DNA of 64,000 bases from Acidimicrobiaceae bacterium (GTDB lineage Bacteria > Actinomycetota > Acidimicrobiia > Acidimicrobiales > Aldehydirespiratoraceae), in assembly GCA_016845585.1 (NCBI GenBank), contig JAERSO010000126.1:1-64000 (forward strand), written 5' to 3'. Made by a program: the position numbers and the translations under genes. The notes beneath the pieces are model-generated. The model was not told where the DNA came from and did not search any database. It saw nothing but the letters and a program-made list of their open reading frames with translations. Positions 44,237 to 52,121 of this stretch are shown here, piece by piece (the first letter of the stretch is position 1; the number at the start of each line of letters is the position of its first letter).

Positions 44237-45484
44237 ATGGACAATCGCATCCGAGTCATCGGCGGTCTCACCGTGGTCGCCCTCCTCGTGGGCGTGTCGA
44301 TCGGCTCTCTGGTGTGGCGCAGCAACCAGGCCGACACGGCGGCCACCGGAGCGGAACTGGATTTCGACGATTCCGCCTCCGACGATGTCGACGACGACGC
44401 CGACGACACCTCACGAGCGGACATCACCACCGAGGGGAGTGGCCAGGGCGGCCCGCTGGAGGAGTTCGTGGACGAGGCCGTGACGTTCATCGAGGACCTG
44501 CGCGGCGCGCCCTTCCTCGAGCGACCGGTGGTGGTGGCGTTGCCGGAACACGATTTCGTGGCTCGGGTCGAGAATGATCTCGAGACCGAGTTCGCGGAGG
44601 ATCCGGAGCTGGTCGAGGAGAACACGGCCATTCAGCGGGCGATCGGCTTCATTCGTCCCGACCAGACGAGCGACGAGGTCCTGCGAGAGTTCCTCGCCGC
44701 CGGCGTGCTCGGCTTCTATGACCCCGAGACCAAGGAGCTCGTTGTCCGCCAGGTCTCCGAGCTGGATCTCTTGACCAAGTCGACGATCGTTCACGAACTC
44801 ACCCACGCCTACGACGATCAGCATCACGACCTCCACCGTCCCGAACTCGACGAGGACGGAAGCACCGAGCGGGGCTGGACTTTCGTGGCGGTGGCGGAGG
44901 GGAGTGCGAGTCATGTCGAGTCGGCCTGGGTCGCCACATTGAGCGACATCGAGCGCGTGACGCTGCAGGCACAGGAGGCCAACTTCGGCGACCCGGGCAT
45001 GTTCGCGTCGTTCGACTTCGCCTACCTCCTGCTCCAGGTGTCGGTCTATGTCGAGGGTGAACCGTACGTCGACGCGCTCGTCGCCCAAGGCGGATACGAG
45101 GCGCTCTCGTCCGAGTTCGACGACCTGCCGCTGACGAGTGAGGCCGTCATGGAGTTCGGGTCGTCCGTCGATGTGGCCCCCGTCGCGGTTCCGGTGCCGC
45201 CGGCCGACGGTGAGATCGTGTGGGAGGGAGTCGGCGGACAAGTCGTGCTCGACGCCTTGTTCGCGGGCACGTTCACCGCCACGCCCGAGGCAGCCACGGG
45301 CTGGGGTGGCGACGCGATGGTGTTCTACACGTCCGGGTCCGAGAGCTGCATGCGGTGGGACATCGTCATGGACACCGGCATCGACGAGCGCGAGCTCGTG
45401 GCCGGTCTCGAGGCCTGGACTGCTCAGCGCGGTGGTGCCGTGTCGACCATCGACGGACGGGTCAGACTCGAGCGCTGCGCGTGA
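44237..45484 (+). CDS. Membrane-anchored putative zinc metallopeptidase
   Basis: A 415-residue protein with an N-terminal signal anchor (about residues 7-27), an acidic linker (35-75) and a large extracytoplasmic domain. This contains the metallopeptidase motif TIVHELTHAYDDQHHDL (HExxH at about residue 191) and, about 35 residues later, FVAVAEGSASHVES, which could supply the third zinc ligand Glu. Family assignment below this level is not possible by eye. The 3' end overlaps the convergent alpha/beta hydrolase gene by 23 bp. Probably secreted proteolysis or cell-wall maintenance, as inference. Confidence 0.72.
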   Translation: MDNRIRVIGGLTVVALLVGVSIGSLVWRSNQADTAATGAELDFDDSASDDVDDDADDTSRADITTEGSGQGGPLEEFVDEAVTFIEDLRGAPFLERPVVVALPEHDFVARVENDLETEFAEDPELVEENTAIQRAIGFIRPDQTSDEVLREFLAAGVLGFYDPETKELVVRQVSELDLLTKSTIVHELTHAYDDQHHDLHRPELDEDGSTERGWTFVAVAEGSASHVESAWVATLSDIERVTLQAQEANFGDPGMFASFDFAYLLLQVSVYVEGEPYVDALVAQGGYEALSSEFDDLPLTSEAVMEFGSSVDVAPVAVPVPPADGEIVWEGVGGQVVLDALFAGTFTATPEAATGWGGDAMVFYTSGSESCMRWDIVMDTGIDERELVAGLEAWTAQRGGAVSTIDGRVRLERCA

Positions 45485-46358
45485 CCTCGTCGACGAGCTC
45501 CATGAAGGCCGGCACGAATGTGTCCGGCATGGTGACGCAGCCGTCGTGATCCGTTGCCACGTGCCGGATGTGGGCGTGGGGAACGTGGGAAACCAGCTCG
45601 TGCTGCAGGTCCGGGGAAACGACGGTGTCGCGAGTGGTGACCAGTACACCGGTCGGGATCTCGAGGGTGGGGAGCCAGGGTCGACTGTCGAAGCGAGCCA
45701 GCTCACCGGCCGCCTCGAGGATGGTCGGCACGTGGGCCGCGGCCACTTCGTCGATGAACCACTGTGGCCGTTCGGCCACGGGGGTGGTGGCAGCCATCGC
45801 AAAGCCTCGCTCGATGAGCGAAAGCTGGCGCTCGGGGGAGAGGAGCCGGGTCGGCGCGGCGGCGCGGCCGGCCATCCGTAGGAGCCGGGTGTCGCGTCGA
45901 TTGGCCGGCATACGGGTCCACGTGGCGCTCAGGACCAGACCGCTGACCAGCTCTGGATGACGGCGGGCGAGCAGTTGGGCCACCGTGCCGCCCATCGAGT
46001 AGCCGGCGACGAGCGCCGAATCGATGTCGAGCAACTCGGCGAGGGCGGCGACGTCGTCAGCGGCTTCCTCGAGCCGGAACCGTTCCTCGGAGCGGATCCC
46101 GCGCCCGTGGCCACGATGGTCGAGGGTGACGACATGAAAGCGTTCGCTCAGCGGTTCGAACGTGCGGAACCAGTTGAGCGCGCTCGTGACGGTCCAGCCG
46201 TGGAGGAGGATGATCGTGGGAGCGTCGGTCGGGCCCGCCACATGATGCACGTAAGTGGTGCCGCGGCCGGGAAGGTCGATGACCTGGCCGGGCGGGAGTG
46301 GCGGCCGGCCGATGGCGCGATCACCCGGCTCGAAGGCGGAAAGGGGGGTTGCCTGCAC
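45462..46358 (-). CDS. Alpha/beta hydrolase
   Basis: A 298-residue alpha/beta hydrolase without signal peptide. The oxyanion region is LLHGWTVTS (about residue 52), the nucleophile elbow GYSMGG (Ser about residue 120) and the late His lies in ATDHDGC. A mid-chain cap region with ATWTRMPANRRDTRL resembles esterase/lipase members of actinobacteria. Substrate unknown. GTG start at 46358; greA lies 11 bp upstream on the same strand, so it may be co-transcribed with greA. Confidence 0.85.
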   Translation of the reverse strand: MQATPLSAFEPGDRAIGRPPLPPGQVIDLPGRGTTYVHHVAGPTDAPTIILLHGWTVTSALNWFRTFEPLSERFHVVTLDHRGHGRGIRSEERFRLEEAADDVAALAELLDIDSALVAGYSMGGTVAQLLARRHPELVSGLVLSATWTRMPANRRDTRLLRMAGRAAAPTRLLSPERQLSLIERGFAMAATTPVAERPQWFIDEVAAAHVPTILEAAGELARFDSRPWLPTLEIPTGVLVTTRDTVVSPDLQHELVSHVPHAHIRHVATDHDGCVTMPDTFVPAFMELVDEVTRSARV

Positions 46359-46369
46359 CGGAACGCGAC

Positions 46370-46843
46370 CTATTCGATCCCGACGACGGTGACCTTGATC
46401 ATTGCACCCGTCGGCGCTTCGTATTCGACGACCTGATCGACGGCAGCCCCGAGCAGGGCGCCGCCCATGGGGGAGCCGGGCGAGACGACCATCACGTCGT
46501 CGCGCTGCTCCTCGATCGATCCGACGAGGTACTTCTCGGCCTCGTCGTCGCCCTCGTACCGCACCGACACGATCGACCCGGCGCGGACCTCGTTGCTGCC
46601 ACCGGCATCGTCGGCGACGATCTCGGAGTTCTCGATGATGCGCACCAGATGCATGATCCGGCCCTCCATCTTGCCCTGCTCCTCCTTGGCGGCGTGATAG
46701 TCGCCGTTCTCGGAGAGGTCACCCAGTTCGCGGGCGGATTCGATCTTGCGGGCGATGTCGATGCGGCCGCGGGTGGAGAGATCGTCGTACTCGGACTTCA
46801 GGCGGTCGTAGGCCGCTTGGGAGAGCTGGTGTGTTTCAGCCAT
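46370..46843 (-). CDS. greA: Transcription elongation factor GreA
   Basis: A 157-residue protein with the N-terminal coiled coil (about residues 8-75; YDDLSTRGRIDIARKIESARELGDLSENGDYHAAKEEQ in pieces) whose tip carries the acidic residues Asp and Glu that enter the polymerase channel, and the C-terminal FKBP-like domain (about 80-157). It rescues backtracked RNA polymerase. ATG at 46843, preceded by a short region that also carries the divergent promoter of the leuB leader. Confidence 0.95.
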   Translation of the reverse strand: MAETHQLSQAAYDRLKSEYDDLSTRGRIDIARKIESARELGDLSENGDYHAAKEEQGKMEGRIMHLVRIIENSEIVADDAGGSNEVRAGSIVSVRYEGDDEAEKYLVGSIEEQRDDVMVVSPGSPMGGALLGAAVDQVVEYEAPTGAMIKVTVVGIE

Positions 46844-46873
46844 CCGAACACGTTACCGCTGCTGGACTCCCGA

Positions 46874-46902
46874 TTGAGAGGCGTCCATCACCCCGTTACA
46901 CT
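46874..46902 (+). promoter_or_regulatory. Promoter of the leuB-cimA attenuator leader
   Basis: TTGAGA (46874-46879), 17-bp spacer, TACACT (46897-46902). The expected start of transcription, about 7 bases downstream, coincides with the ATG of the leader peptide at 46910, which suggests a leaderless transcript. Confidence 0.6.
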
Positions 46903-46909
46903 CGTTCGC

Positions 46910-46954
46910 ATGATGACGGAGATCACCACGTCGAGCATCATCATCATTTCGTAG
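46910..46954 (+). CDS. Isoleucine-rich attenuator leader peptide
   Basis: Fourteen codons encode MMTEITTSSIIIIS followed by TAG. Five are Ile, four of them consecutive (46937-46948), just before the attenuator stems. There is no ribosome binding site, in line with leaderless translation from the promoter at 46874. Ribosome stalling at these codons when Ile-tRNA is scarce is the expected sensing step. Too short for gene finders; its only role is regulatory. Confidence 0.85.
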   Translation: MMTEITTSSIIIIS

Positions 46955-46979
46955 CGCACGCCGGTTCTCTGGCGTGCGC
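46954..46979 (+). promoter_or_regulatory. Attenuator stem 1:2 of the leuB-cimA leader
   Basis: Perfect 9-bp stem GCGCACGCC/GGCGTGCGC (46954-46962, 46971-46979). It starts at the last base of the leader stop codon. Its loop end CGGTT (46962-46966) is complementary to AACCG (46983-46987) in the terminator's 5' arm, giving a competing antiterminator pairing. Confidence 0.75.
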
Positions 46980-46982
46980 CTC

Positions 46983-47013
46983 AACCGTCCACTTCGGTGG
47001 ACGGTTTGTTTTT
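46983..47013 (+). terminator. Attenuation terminator before leuB
   Basis: Perfect 10-bp stem AACCGTCCAC/GTGGACGGTT closed by the stable tetraloop TTCG and followed by TGTTTTT. This is an ideal intrinsic terminator standing 24 bases before the leuB ATG, behind an Ile leader peptide. Confidence 0.92.
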
Positions 47014-47036
47014 GTCTGGAGTCGAGGAGACATCAC

Positions 47037-48002
47037 ATGGCACATCGAGTTGGAATCATGGGTGGCGACGGGATCGGTCCCGAGGTCGTCGCCGAAGGTC
47101 TGAAGGTCATCGCCGCGGCCGGTGTCGAGATGGACACCGTCGAGTACGACCTCGGTGGCGAGCGTTACATGAAGGACGGAACCGTCCTCCCCGACGAGAT
47201 CGTCGACGAGTGGCGGGGCCTCGACGCGCTGTACGCCGGTGCCGTCGGCTCGCCGGGCGTTCCACCGGGCGTCATCGAGCGCGGCCTGTTGCTCAAGATG
47301 CGGTTCGACCTCGATCTCTACATCAACCTCCGCCCGTTCGTGGCGCCCAACCACAACTTCGTGGTGATCCGCGAGAACACCGAGGGCACCTACGCCGGCG
47401 AGGGAGGATTCCTCCGCAAGGGAACGCCCGACGAGGTGGCCACACAGGGTTCGGTCAACACCCGCCACGGCGCCGAGCGGGCCATCCGCTACGCATTCGA
47501 GCGGGCGATGGAGCGCAACAAGCACGTCACATTGATCCACAAGACGAACGTGCTCACCTTCTCGGGTGATCTGTGGGAGCGGACCTTCAACGAGGTGGCC
47601 GCCGAATACCCCGAGGTCGACACGTGGTACAACCACATCGACGCCGCGTGCATCTACATGGTGGAGAACCCGGCCCAGTACGACGTGATCGTCACCGACA
47701 ACCTGTTCGGCGACATCATCACCGACCTCGCCGGCGCGGTGTCGGGCGGCATCGGCCTGGCCCCGACCGCAAACCTGCACCCCGGCCGGATGTCGATGTT
47801 CGAGCCCGTCCACGGCTCGGCACCCGACATCGTGGGTACCGGCAAGGCCAACCCGGTCGCCGCGATCCTGTCGGGCGCGATGATGCTCGACCATCTGGGC
47901 GAGACCGAGGCCGGCGATCGCATTCGTGCCGCCTGCGCGGACCCCGACACCCTCACCGGATCCACCAGCGAGATCGGCGACGCCGTCGTCGGCCGACTCT
48001 GA
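47037..48002 (+). CDS. leuB: 3-isopropylmalate/3-methylmalate dehydrogenase
   Basis: A 321-residue NAD-dependent decarboxylating dehydrogenase. GIMGGDGIGPEVVAEG opens the chain; ENTEGTYAGEGG, the catalytic Lys/Asp sites in LIHKTNVLTFS and TDNLFGDIITDLAGA, and the NAD-binding FEPVHGSAPDIVGTGKANP follow. The size is short (about 320), as in actinobacterial LeuB. ATG at 47037 with GAGGAGA 6 bases upstream. It sits behind an Ile attenuator and before cimA, so besides leucine it probably oxidises beta-methylmalate to 2-oxobutanoate in the citramalate route. Confidence 0.95.
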   Translation: MAHRVGIMGGDGIGPEVVAEGLKVIAAAGVEMDTVEYDLGGERYMKDGTVLPDEIVDEWRGLDALYAGAVGSPGVPPGVIERGLLLKMRFDLDLYINLRPFVAPNHNFVVIRENTEGTYAGEGGFLRKGTPDEVATQGSVNTRHGAERAIRYAFERAMERNKHVTLIHKTNVLTFSGDLWERTFNEVAAEYPEVDTWYNHIDAACIYMVENPAQYDVIVTDNLFGDIITDLAGAVSGGIGLAPTANLHPGRMSMFEPVHGSAPDIVGTGKANPVAAILSGAMMLDHLGETEAGDRIRAACADPDTLTGSTSEIGDAVVGRL

Positions 48003-48033
48003 CACCGCCGTCCTCCTTCGATCAGGAATCCTC

Positions 48034-49668
48034 ATGACTGAGATCGACCGCTCTGCCGCCCATGACCCGAGTTGGCCGAGTCGCGTCGACATCTACGACA
48101 CGACGCTGCGTGATGGGAGTCAACTCGAGGGCATCTCGCTCACGGTCGACGACAAGCTTCGGATCGCCGAGCAGCTCGACCATCTGGGGGTCGCCTACAT
48201 CGAGGGGGGTTGGCCTGGCGCCAACCCGAAGGACGACGAGTTCTTCGAGCGGGCCAAGACGGAGCTGAAGTTGTCGACGTCGCAGTTCGTGGCGTTCGGT
48301 TCGACGCGTCGCCCCAAGGGCAAGGTCGACTCCGACGAGACCCTGGCCAACCTGGTGGGAGCCGGCACCGAGGTGGTCTGCATCGTCGGCAAGTGCTGGG
48401 ATTATCACGTCACCGAGGCGCTCAAGACCACGCTGGACGAGGGCGTGGCGATGGTGGCCGACTCGGTCGAGTACCTCACGTCGCAGGGCAAGCGGGTGTT
48501 CTTCGACGCCGAACACTTCTTCGATGGCTACAAGCGCAACCCCGAGTTCTCGCTGCGGGTGGTGGAGGCAGCCGCCATGGCGGGCGCCGAAGCGGTGGTC
48601 CTCTGCGACACCAACGGTGGCACACTCCCACCCGACGTGGAGGAAGCGGTGGAGGCTGTCGTGCGCCACATCGATGCCGATGTCGGCATCCACCTCCACA
48701 ACGACACGGGTTGCGGTATCGCCAACGCGTTGGCGGCGGTGCGTGCCGGCGCCACCCAGGTGCAGGGCACCATCAACGGCTACGGCGAGCGGGTCGGCAA
48801 CTGCGATCTCGTGCCGATCATGGCCAACCTCGAGCTCAAGATGGGTGTCACCTGCCTGCCCGAGGGGAGGCTCGCGAACCTGACCGCGGTGGCCCATCAT
48901 GTGGCCGAACTCGTGAACTTCTCGGTCGATCCGCAGCAGCCGTACGTCGGCGCCACGGCGTTCGCCCACAAGGCAGGGCTTCACACGTCGGCCCTGAGCC
49001 GGGCCAGCGACGCTTACGAGCACGTCGCTCCTGAGTCGGTCGGCAACGGCACGCGGGTGCTGGTGTCGGAGATGGCCGGTCGATCGACACTCGAGATGAA
49101 GGCCGAACGTCTCGGCATCGAACTCGACGGCAAGGCGCTCGGGGATGTCGTCGAGACGCTGAAGAAGCTGGAGCACGCCGGATACCACTTCGAGGCGGCC
49201 GATGCGTCCCTCGAACTGCTCATGCGGGGAGCGGGCGGGTGGGAGCAGCCGTACTTCCAGCTGGAGTCGTTCTCGGTCGACATGGCCCACCGCTCGGGCA
49301 CGGGTGCTCGGGCGTGGAACGACGTCGCCGTCGATGTGGAGACGCAGGCCTCGGTGAAGGTCTGGGTCGACGGCGAGCGCCGTCTCGCTCTCGGCGAGGG
49401 CAATGGCCCCGTCAACGCACTCGACGCCGCGCTCCGGGCGGCGCTCAACGGCCGCTACCCGGCCCTCGATCGCATCTCGCTCACCGACTTCAAGGTGCGG
49501 GTGCTCGACACCGGCAAGGGCACGGGGGCCATCACCCGCGTGCTGCTCGACTCCACCGACGGCAACCGCGAATGGTCGACGATCGGTGTGAGCGAGAACA
49601 TCATCGAGGCCTCCTGGCAGGCCCTCGTCGATTCGGTCATCTACGGACTGCTCCACGGCGAGAGCTGA
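48034..49668 (+). CDS. cimA: Citramalate synthase (isoleucine-type)
   Basis: A 544-residue DRE-TIM metallolyase with the signature IYDTTLRDGSQLEG (about residues 19-32), metal ligands HLHNDTGCGIANAL (about 228-241) and a long C-terminal regulatory domain (about 395-544). The length and LRDG-SQ-EG version of the motif fit CimA of the long type that condenses acetyl-CoA and pyruvate and is feedback-inhibited by isoleucine. ATG at 48034 with AGGAATC upstream, 31 bp behind leuB. A LeuA function is less likely because the leader senses Ile. The next gene starts 2 bases after the stop. Confidence 0.93.
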   Translation: MTEIDRSAAHDPSWPSRVDIYDTTLRDGSQLEGISLTVDDKLRIAEQLDHLGVAYIEGGWPGANPKDDEFFERAKTELKLSTSQFVAFGSTRRPKGKVDSDETLANLVGAGTEVVCIVGKCWDYHVTEALKTTLDEGVAMVADSVEYLTSQGKRVFFDAEHFFDGYKRNPEFSLRVVEAAAMAGAEAVVLCDTNGGTLPPDVEEAVEAVVRHIDADVGIHLHNDTGCGIANALAAVRAGATQVQGTINGYGERVGNCDLVPIMANLELKMGVTCLPEGRLANLTAVAHHVAELVNFSVDPQQPYVGATAFAHKAGLHTSALSRASDAYEHVAPESVGNGTRVLVSEMAGRSTLEMKAERLGIELDGKALGDVVETLKKLEHAGYHFEAADASLELLMRGAGGWEQPYFQLESFSVDMAHRSGTGARAWNDVAVDVETQASVKVWVDGERRLALGEGNGPVNALDAALRAALNGRYPALDRISLTDFKVRVLDTGKGTGAITRVLLDSTDGNREWSTIGVSENIIEASWQALVDSVIYGLLHGES

Positions 49669-49670
49669 TC

Positions 49671-50576
49671 ATGGCCGCACAGACGTTCACGCTCCTCGAC
49701 GGCGGCATGGGCAAGGCGCTGGAAGAAGCGGGCGCGCCGTTTCGCCAACCCGAGTGGTCGGCCCTGGCGCTGCTCGAGGATCCGGATTCGGTTCGTCGAG
49801 TGCACGACTCGTTCATCGGCGCGGGCGCGGATGTGGTCACCACCAACAACTACGCCGTCGTCCCCTTCCATCTGGGCGACGACCGCTTTGCCGAGCGGGG
49901 CGCTGAGCTGACGGCTCTCTCCGGTCGACTCGCGCGCGAGGCCGCCGACGCGGCAGCTGGTGCGGGAAGAGACATCACCGTGGTCGGGTCGATCCCGCCG
50001 CTCTTCGGCTCCTACCAGCCGGAGCTCTTCGACTCTGATCGAGCGCCAGAGATGCTCGCCATGATCGCCGCTGAACTGAACCCGTTCGTCGATGTGTTCG
50101 CTGCCGAAACCCAGTCGTCGGTGGCGGAGGCGAGAGCGTCGGCCGAAGCCGTGCAGCCCTACGGGAAGCCACTGTGGCTTTCGGCCACGCTTCAGGACGA
50201 GCCTGCTCCGGAGCGAGCGACCCTCCGCAGCGGGGAGTCGATCGAGGACTTCTGTGCCATCGCCGGCAAGTGCGGTGCGGCCGCGGTGCTGTTCAACTGC
50301 TCGCACCCCGAGGTGATGGAGGACGCCGTCTGTCGTGCTCGGGGCTCGCTCCCGGAGTCGGTCGAGGTCGGGGCGTACGCCAACGCCTTCGAACCGAAGC
50401 CCGAGGTCTACGCGGCGAACGCGGTGATCATGACCCACCGCGCCGATCTCGAGGACGGCGGCTACGACTCGTTCGTGCGTGACTGGCTGAACGCCGGCGC
50501 CACGATCGTCGGTGGTTGTTGCGGCATCATGCCGCGGCACATCGCATCGCTGGAACGGCTCCGCCACAGCATCTGA
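49671..50576 (+). CDS. Homocysteine S-methyltransferase family protein
   Basis: A 301-residue Zn-dependent methyltransferase TIM barrel. N-terminal LLDGGMGKALEEAG, the first zinc Cys in FNCSHPEVM (about residue 208) and the Cys pair in IVGGCCGIMPRHIASL (about 282-283) are all present. It moves a methyl group, typically from S-methylmethionine or SAM, to homocysteine. ATG at 49671 starts 2 bases after cimA, so it is the third gene of the attenuated operon, which couples methionine salvage to the isoleucine signal. Specific methyl donor not determinable. Confidence 0.88.
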   Translation: MAAQTFTLLDGGMGKALEEAGAPFRQPEWSALALLEDPDSVRRVHDSFIGAGADVVTTNNYAVVPFHLGDDRFAERGAELTALSGRLAREAADAAAGAGRDITVVGSIPPLFGSYQPELFDSDRAPEMLAMIAAELNPFVDVFAAETQSSVAEARASAEAVQPYGKPLWLSATLQDEPAPERATLRSGESIEDFCAIAGKCGAAAVLFNCSHPEVMEDAVCRARGSLPESVEVGAYANAFEPKPEVYAANAVIMTHRADLEDGGYDSFVRDWLNAGATIVGGCCGIMPRHIASLERLRHSI

Positions 50577-50581
50577 TCGGC

Positions 50582-51760
50582 TCATGCCGCCCGATCCTGC
50601 GGTTCGGATCTTCGTTGGGCCGATCGCCGAACCAGCTGCCATCCGGTTTCGGTGCTGACGAGCACGTGGCTGCCATGGTGAATCAGGTGGTGATCATGGC
50701 TACAGGCGAGTACCAGATTGTCGATGTCGGTCGGCCCGAGCTCCTCCCAGTACCGCACGTGGTGGGCTTCGCAGTGCTCGGGCGAGGCGCCGCAACCAAC
50801 GCATCCTCCGTCGCGAGCAACGAGCTGGGCCCATTGATCGTCGGTGGCGAGTCGCCGCGCCCGGCCCTGCCAGAGGACGGCGCCGTCAACGCCGTAGATC
50901 GCTCCCGCAATTGCGCCATCGCACATGATCTGATCGACCATGGTCTGGGGGAGGGGTTCGCCGTCGATCAGCATGGCTTCACCGTCGCCGCCGACGAGCC
51001 GGTCGTAGTCGAGGCGCACGAGGCCGAGGTATTTGGGATGTGGTCGCTTCGAAGAGCCTGCGCCGAATCCGGGGCAGGTGAGCACGTTGGCCACGGCATC
51101 GGCTCGTCGCTGCACGGGAGTTCGCTGATCGCCAGGTGAGCCCTCTCGACCGCCATCGGCTCGCCAGAGCCGGTCGTACTCCTTTTGCACCGCCGCCTTG
51201 ATCCGGCGGCCGGTGACGGGATCGAACTCGGCATGGAGCACCGTCATGCCCTCGGCGGTGTCCCAGGTGATCGCCTCGCGGTTGGAGCGTTGTCGCTCGA
51301 GGCGAGCTCGTTTGGCCGCGTCGTTCTGATGGCGCCCTGCCCACTCGCGGGACTGCTTGGCGAACAGATCCGCCGGCTTGGCCCTCGCGACCTGGAGGAG
51401 TGCATCGTCGGCCTCCTCGGGGGAAGTCTGCTCAGCAGCGGCTGCGGCCGCGTCGGCGTGCTCTTCAGTGATGTCGCCGTTCGCCAATGCCTTGCGAAGG
51501 TTTGGCATATCGGCGAGTTTCTTGCCAGTGGCCGCGGCTTTCGCTGACGACTTCTTCGAGCGACGGGCACGCGACCGGTTGACGTCGGCCGCGGACGGCC
51601 CACCGTCTCCCAGCTCCTCGATCGCTGCCATGAAGGCGAGGCGCCGCTCGACCGCGTGCGCTTCGAGTTTGGCGAGCGATTCGATGCCGGATTCGAGCTC
51701 GGGGCGGCTCAGCCCAAGTGTCGACAGGTCGTCGAGTTGCTCGTGGGCCTCCGTGAACAT
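50582..51760 (-). CDS. DUF222/HNH endonuclease (13E12-like family)
   Basis: A 392-residue protein: N-terminal helical DUF222 region (about residues 5-290) with the basic stretch RARRSKKSSAKAAATGKK, and a C-terminal HNH nuclease module with zinc Cys pair CVGCGASPEHCEAHHVRYWEELGPTDIDN (in parts) and HDHHLIHHG. Such proteins are multi-copy in actinobacteria and include the 13E12 repeat family of mycobacteria; a role in DNA damage or mobile DNA is suspected but not established. The start at 51760 leaves a perfect LexA-type box 15 bases upstream. Convergent with the methyltransferase gene, 5 bases apart. Confidence 0.9.
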   Translation of the reverse strand: MFTEAHEQLDDLSTLGLSRPELESGIESLAKLEAHAVERRLAFMAAIEELGDGGPSAADVNRSRARRSKKSSAKAAATGKKLADMPNLRKALANGDITEEHADAAAAAAEQTSPEEADDALLQVARAKPADLFAKQSREWAGRHQNDAAKRARLERQRSNREAITWDTAEGMTVLHAEFDPVTGRRIKAAVQKEYDRLWRADGGREGSPGDQRTPVQRRADAVANVLTCPGFGAGSSKRPHPKYLGLVRLDYDRLVGGDGEAMLIDGEPLPQTMVDQIMCDGAIAGAIYGVDGAVLWQGRARRLATDDQWAQLVARDGGCVGCGASPEHCEAHHVRYWEELGPTDIDNLVLACSHDHHLIHHGSHVLVSTETGWQLVRRSAQRRSEPQDRAA

Positions 51761-51775
51761 GAAGCGACCGTAACA

Positions 51776-51789
51776 CGAACATGCGTTCG
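51776..51789. promoter_or_regulatory. LexA-type SOS box before the DUF222/HNH gene
   Basis: CGAAC-ATGC-GTTCG, a perfect palindrome matching the GAAC-N4-GTTC SOS box of Gram-positive bacteria; the symmetry extends to 9-bp arms AACACGAAC/GTTCGTGTT (51772-51793). It lies 15-28 bases upstream of the HNH gene's ATG, where it would overlap the promoter. Confidence 0.75.
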
Positions 51790-51815
51790 TGTTCAACTCG
51801 AATCGTGAAACTCCC

Positions 51816-52121
51816 TCAGCGCTTCTCCACGTGCTCCGCGAGGCGGCCCAGGCGGTCGTGCCATTCGGTTTCGACTCGAGAGATCCAGGCCTGGATGTCG
51901 CCGAGGGCTGCCGGCGTGAACTCGTAGACCCGTTCGCGCCCGTGCTTCGATGCGCTCACGAGGCCGGCGTCGGCGAGGATCTCGAGGTGCTTGGCCGTGG
52001 CCTGGCGGCTGATGCCGAGCGCGCCGGAGAGGACGGTGGCGGTGGCAGTCCGGGCATCGGCCAGCGTTTCCACGATCTGGCGCCGGTTTCCGTCAGCGAG
52101 GGCGGCGAAGATGTCGCTCAC
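51816..52121 (-). CDS. ArsR-family transcriptional regulator
   Basis: A 101-residue winged-helix repressor with the ArsR-type core: FAALADGNRRQIVETLAD, helix-turn-helix GALGISRQATAKHLEIL (about residues 34-50) and the wing VSASKHGRERVYEFTPA. No metal-ligand Cys pairs of ArsR/SmtB sensors are present, so it belongs to the non-metal branch usually paired with an AHSA1/SRPBCC protein. GTG start at 52121 overlaps the SRPBCC stop by 4 bp. It should repress its own operon through the two CAACCA-N3-AGTTGCG sites upstream. Confidence 0.9.
   Translation of the reverse strand: MSDIFAALADGNRRQIVETLADARTATATVLSGALGISRQATAKHLEILADAGLVSASKHGRERVYEFTPAALGDIQAWISRVETEWHDRLGRLAEHVEKR

Noticed and set aside
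48022-49656. A minus-strand open frame of 544 codons opposite cimA
   Set aside because: cimA is certain from its motifs; the antisense frame has no family features.
50582-51760. The HNH/DUF222 gene as part of an insertion element or intein
   Set aside because: No flanking inverted or direct repeats, no transposase and no interrupted host gene are visible.
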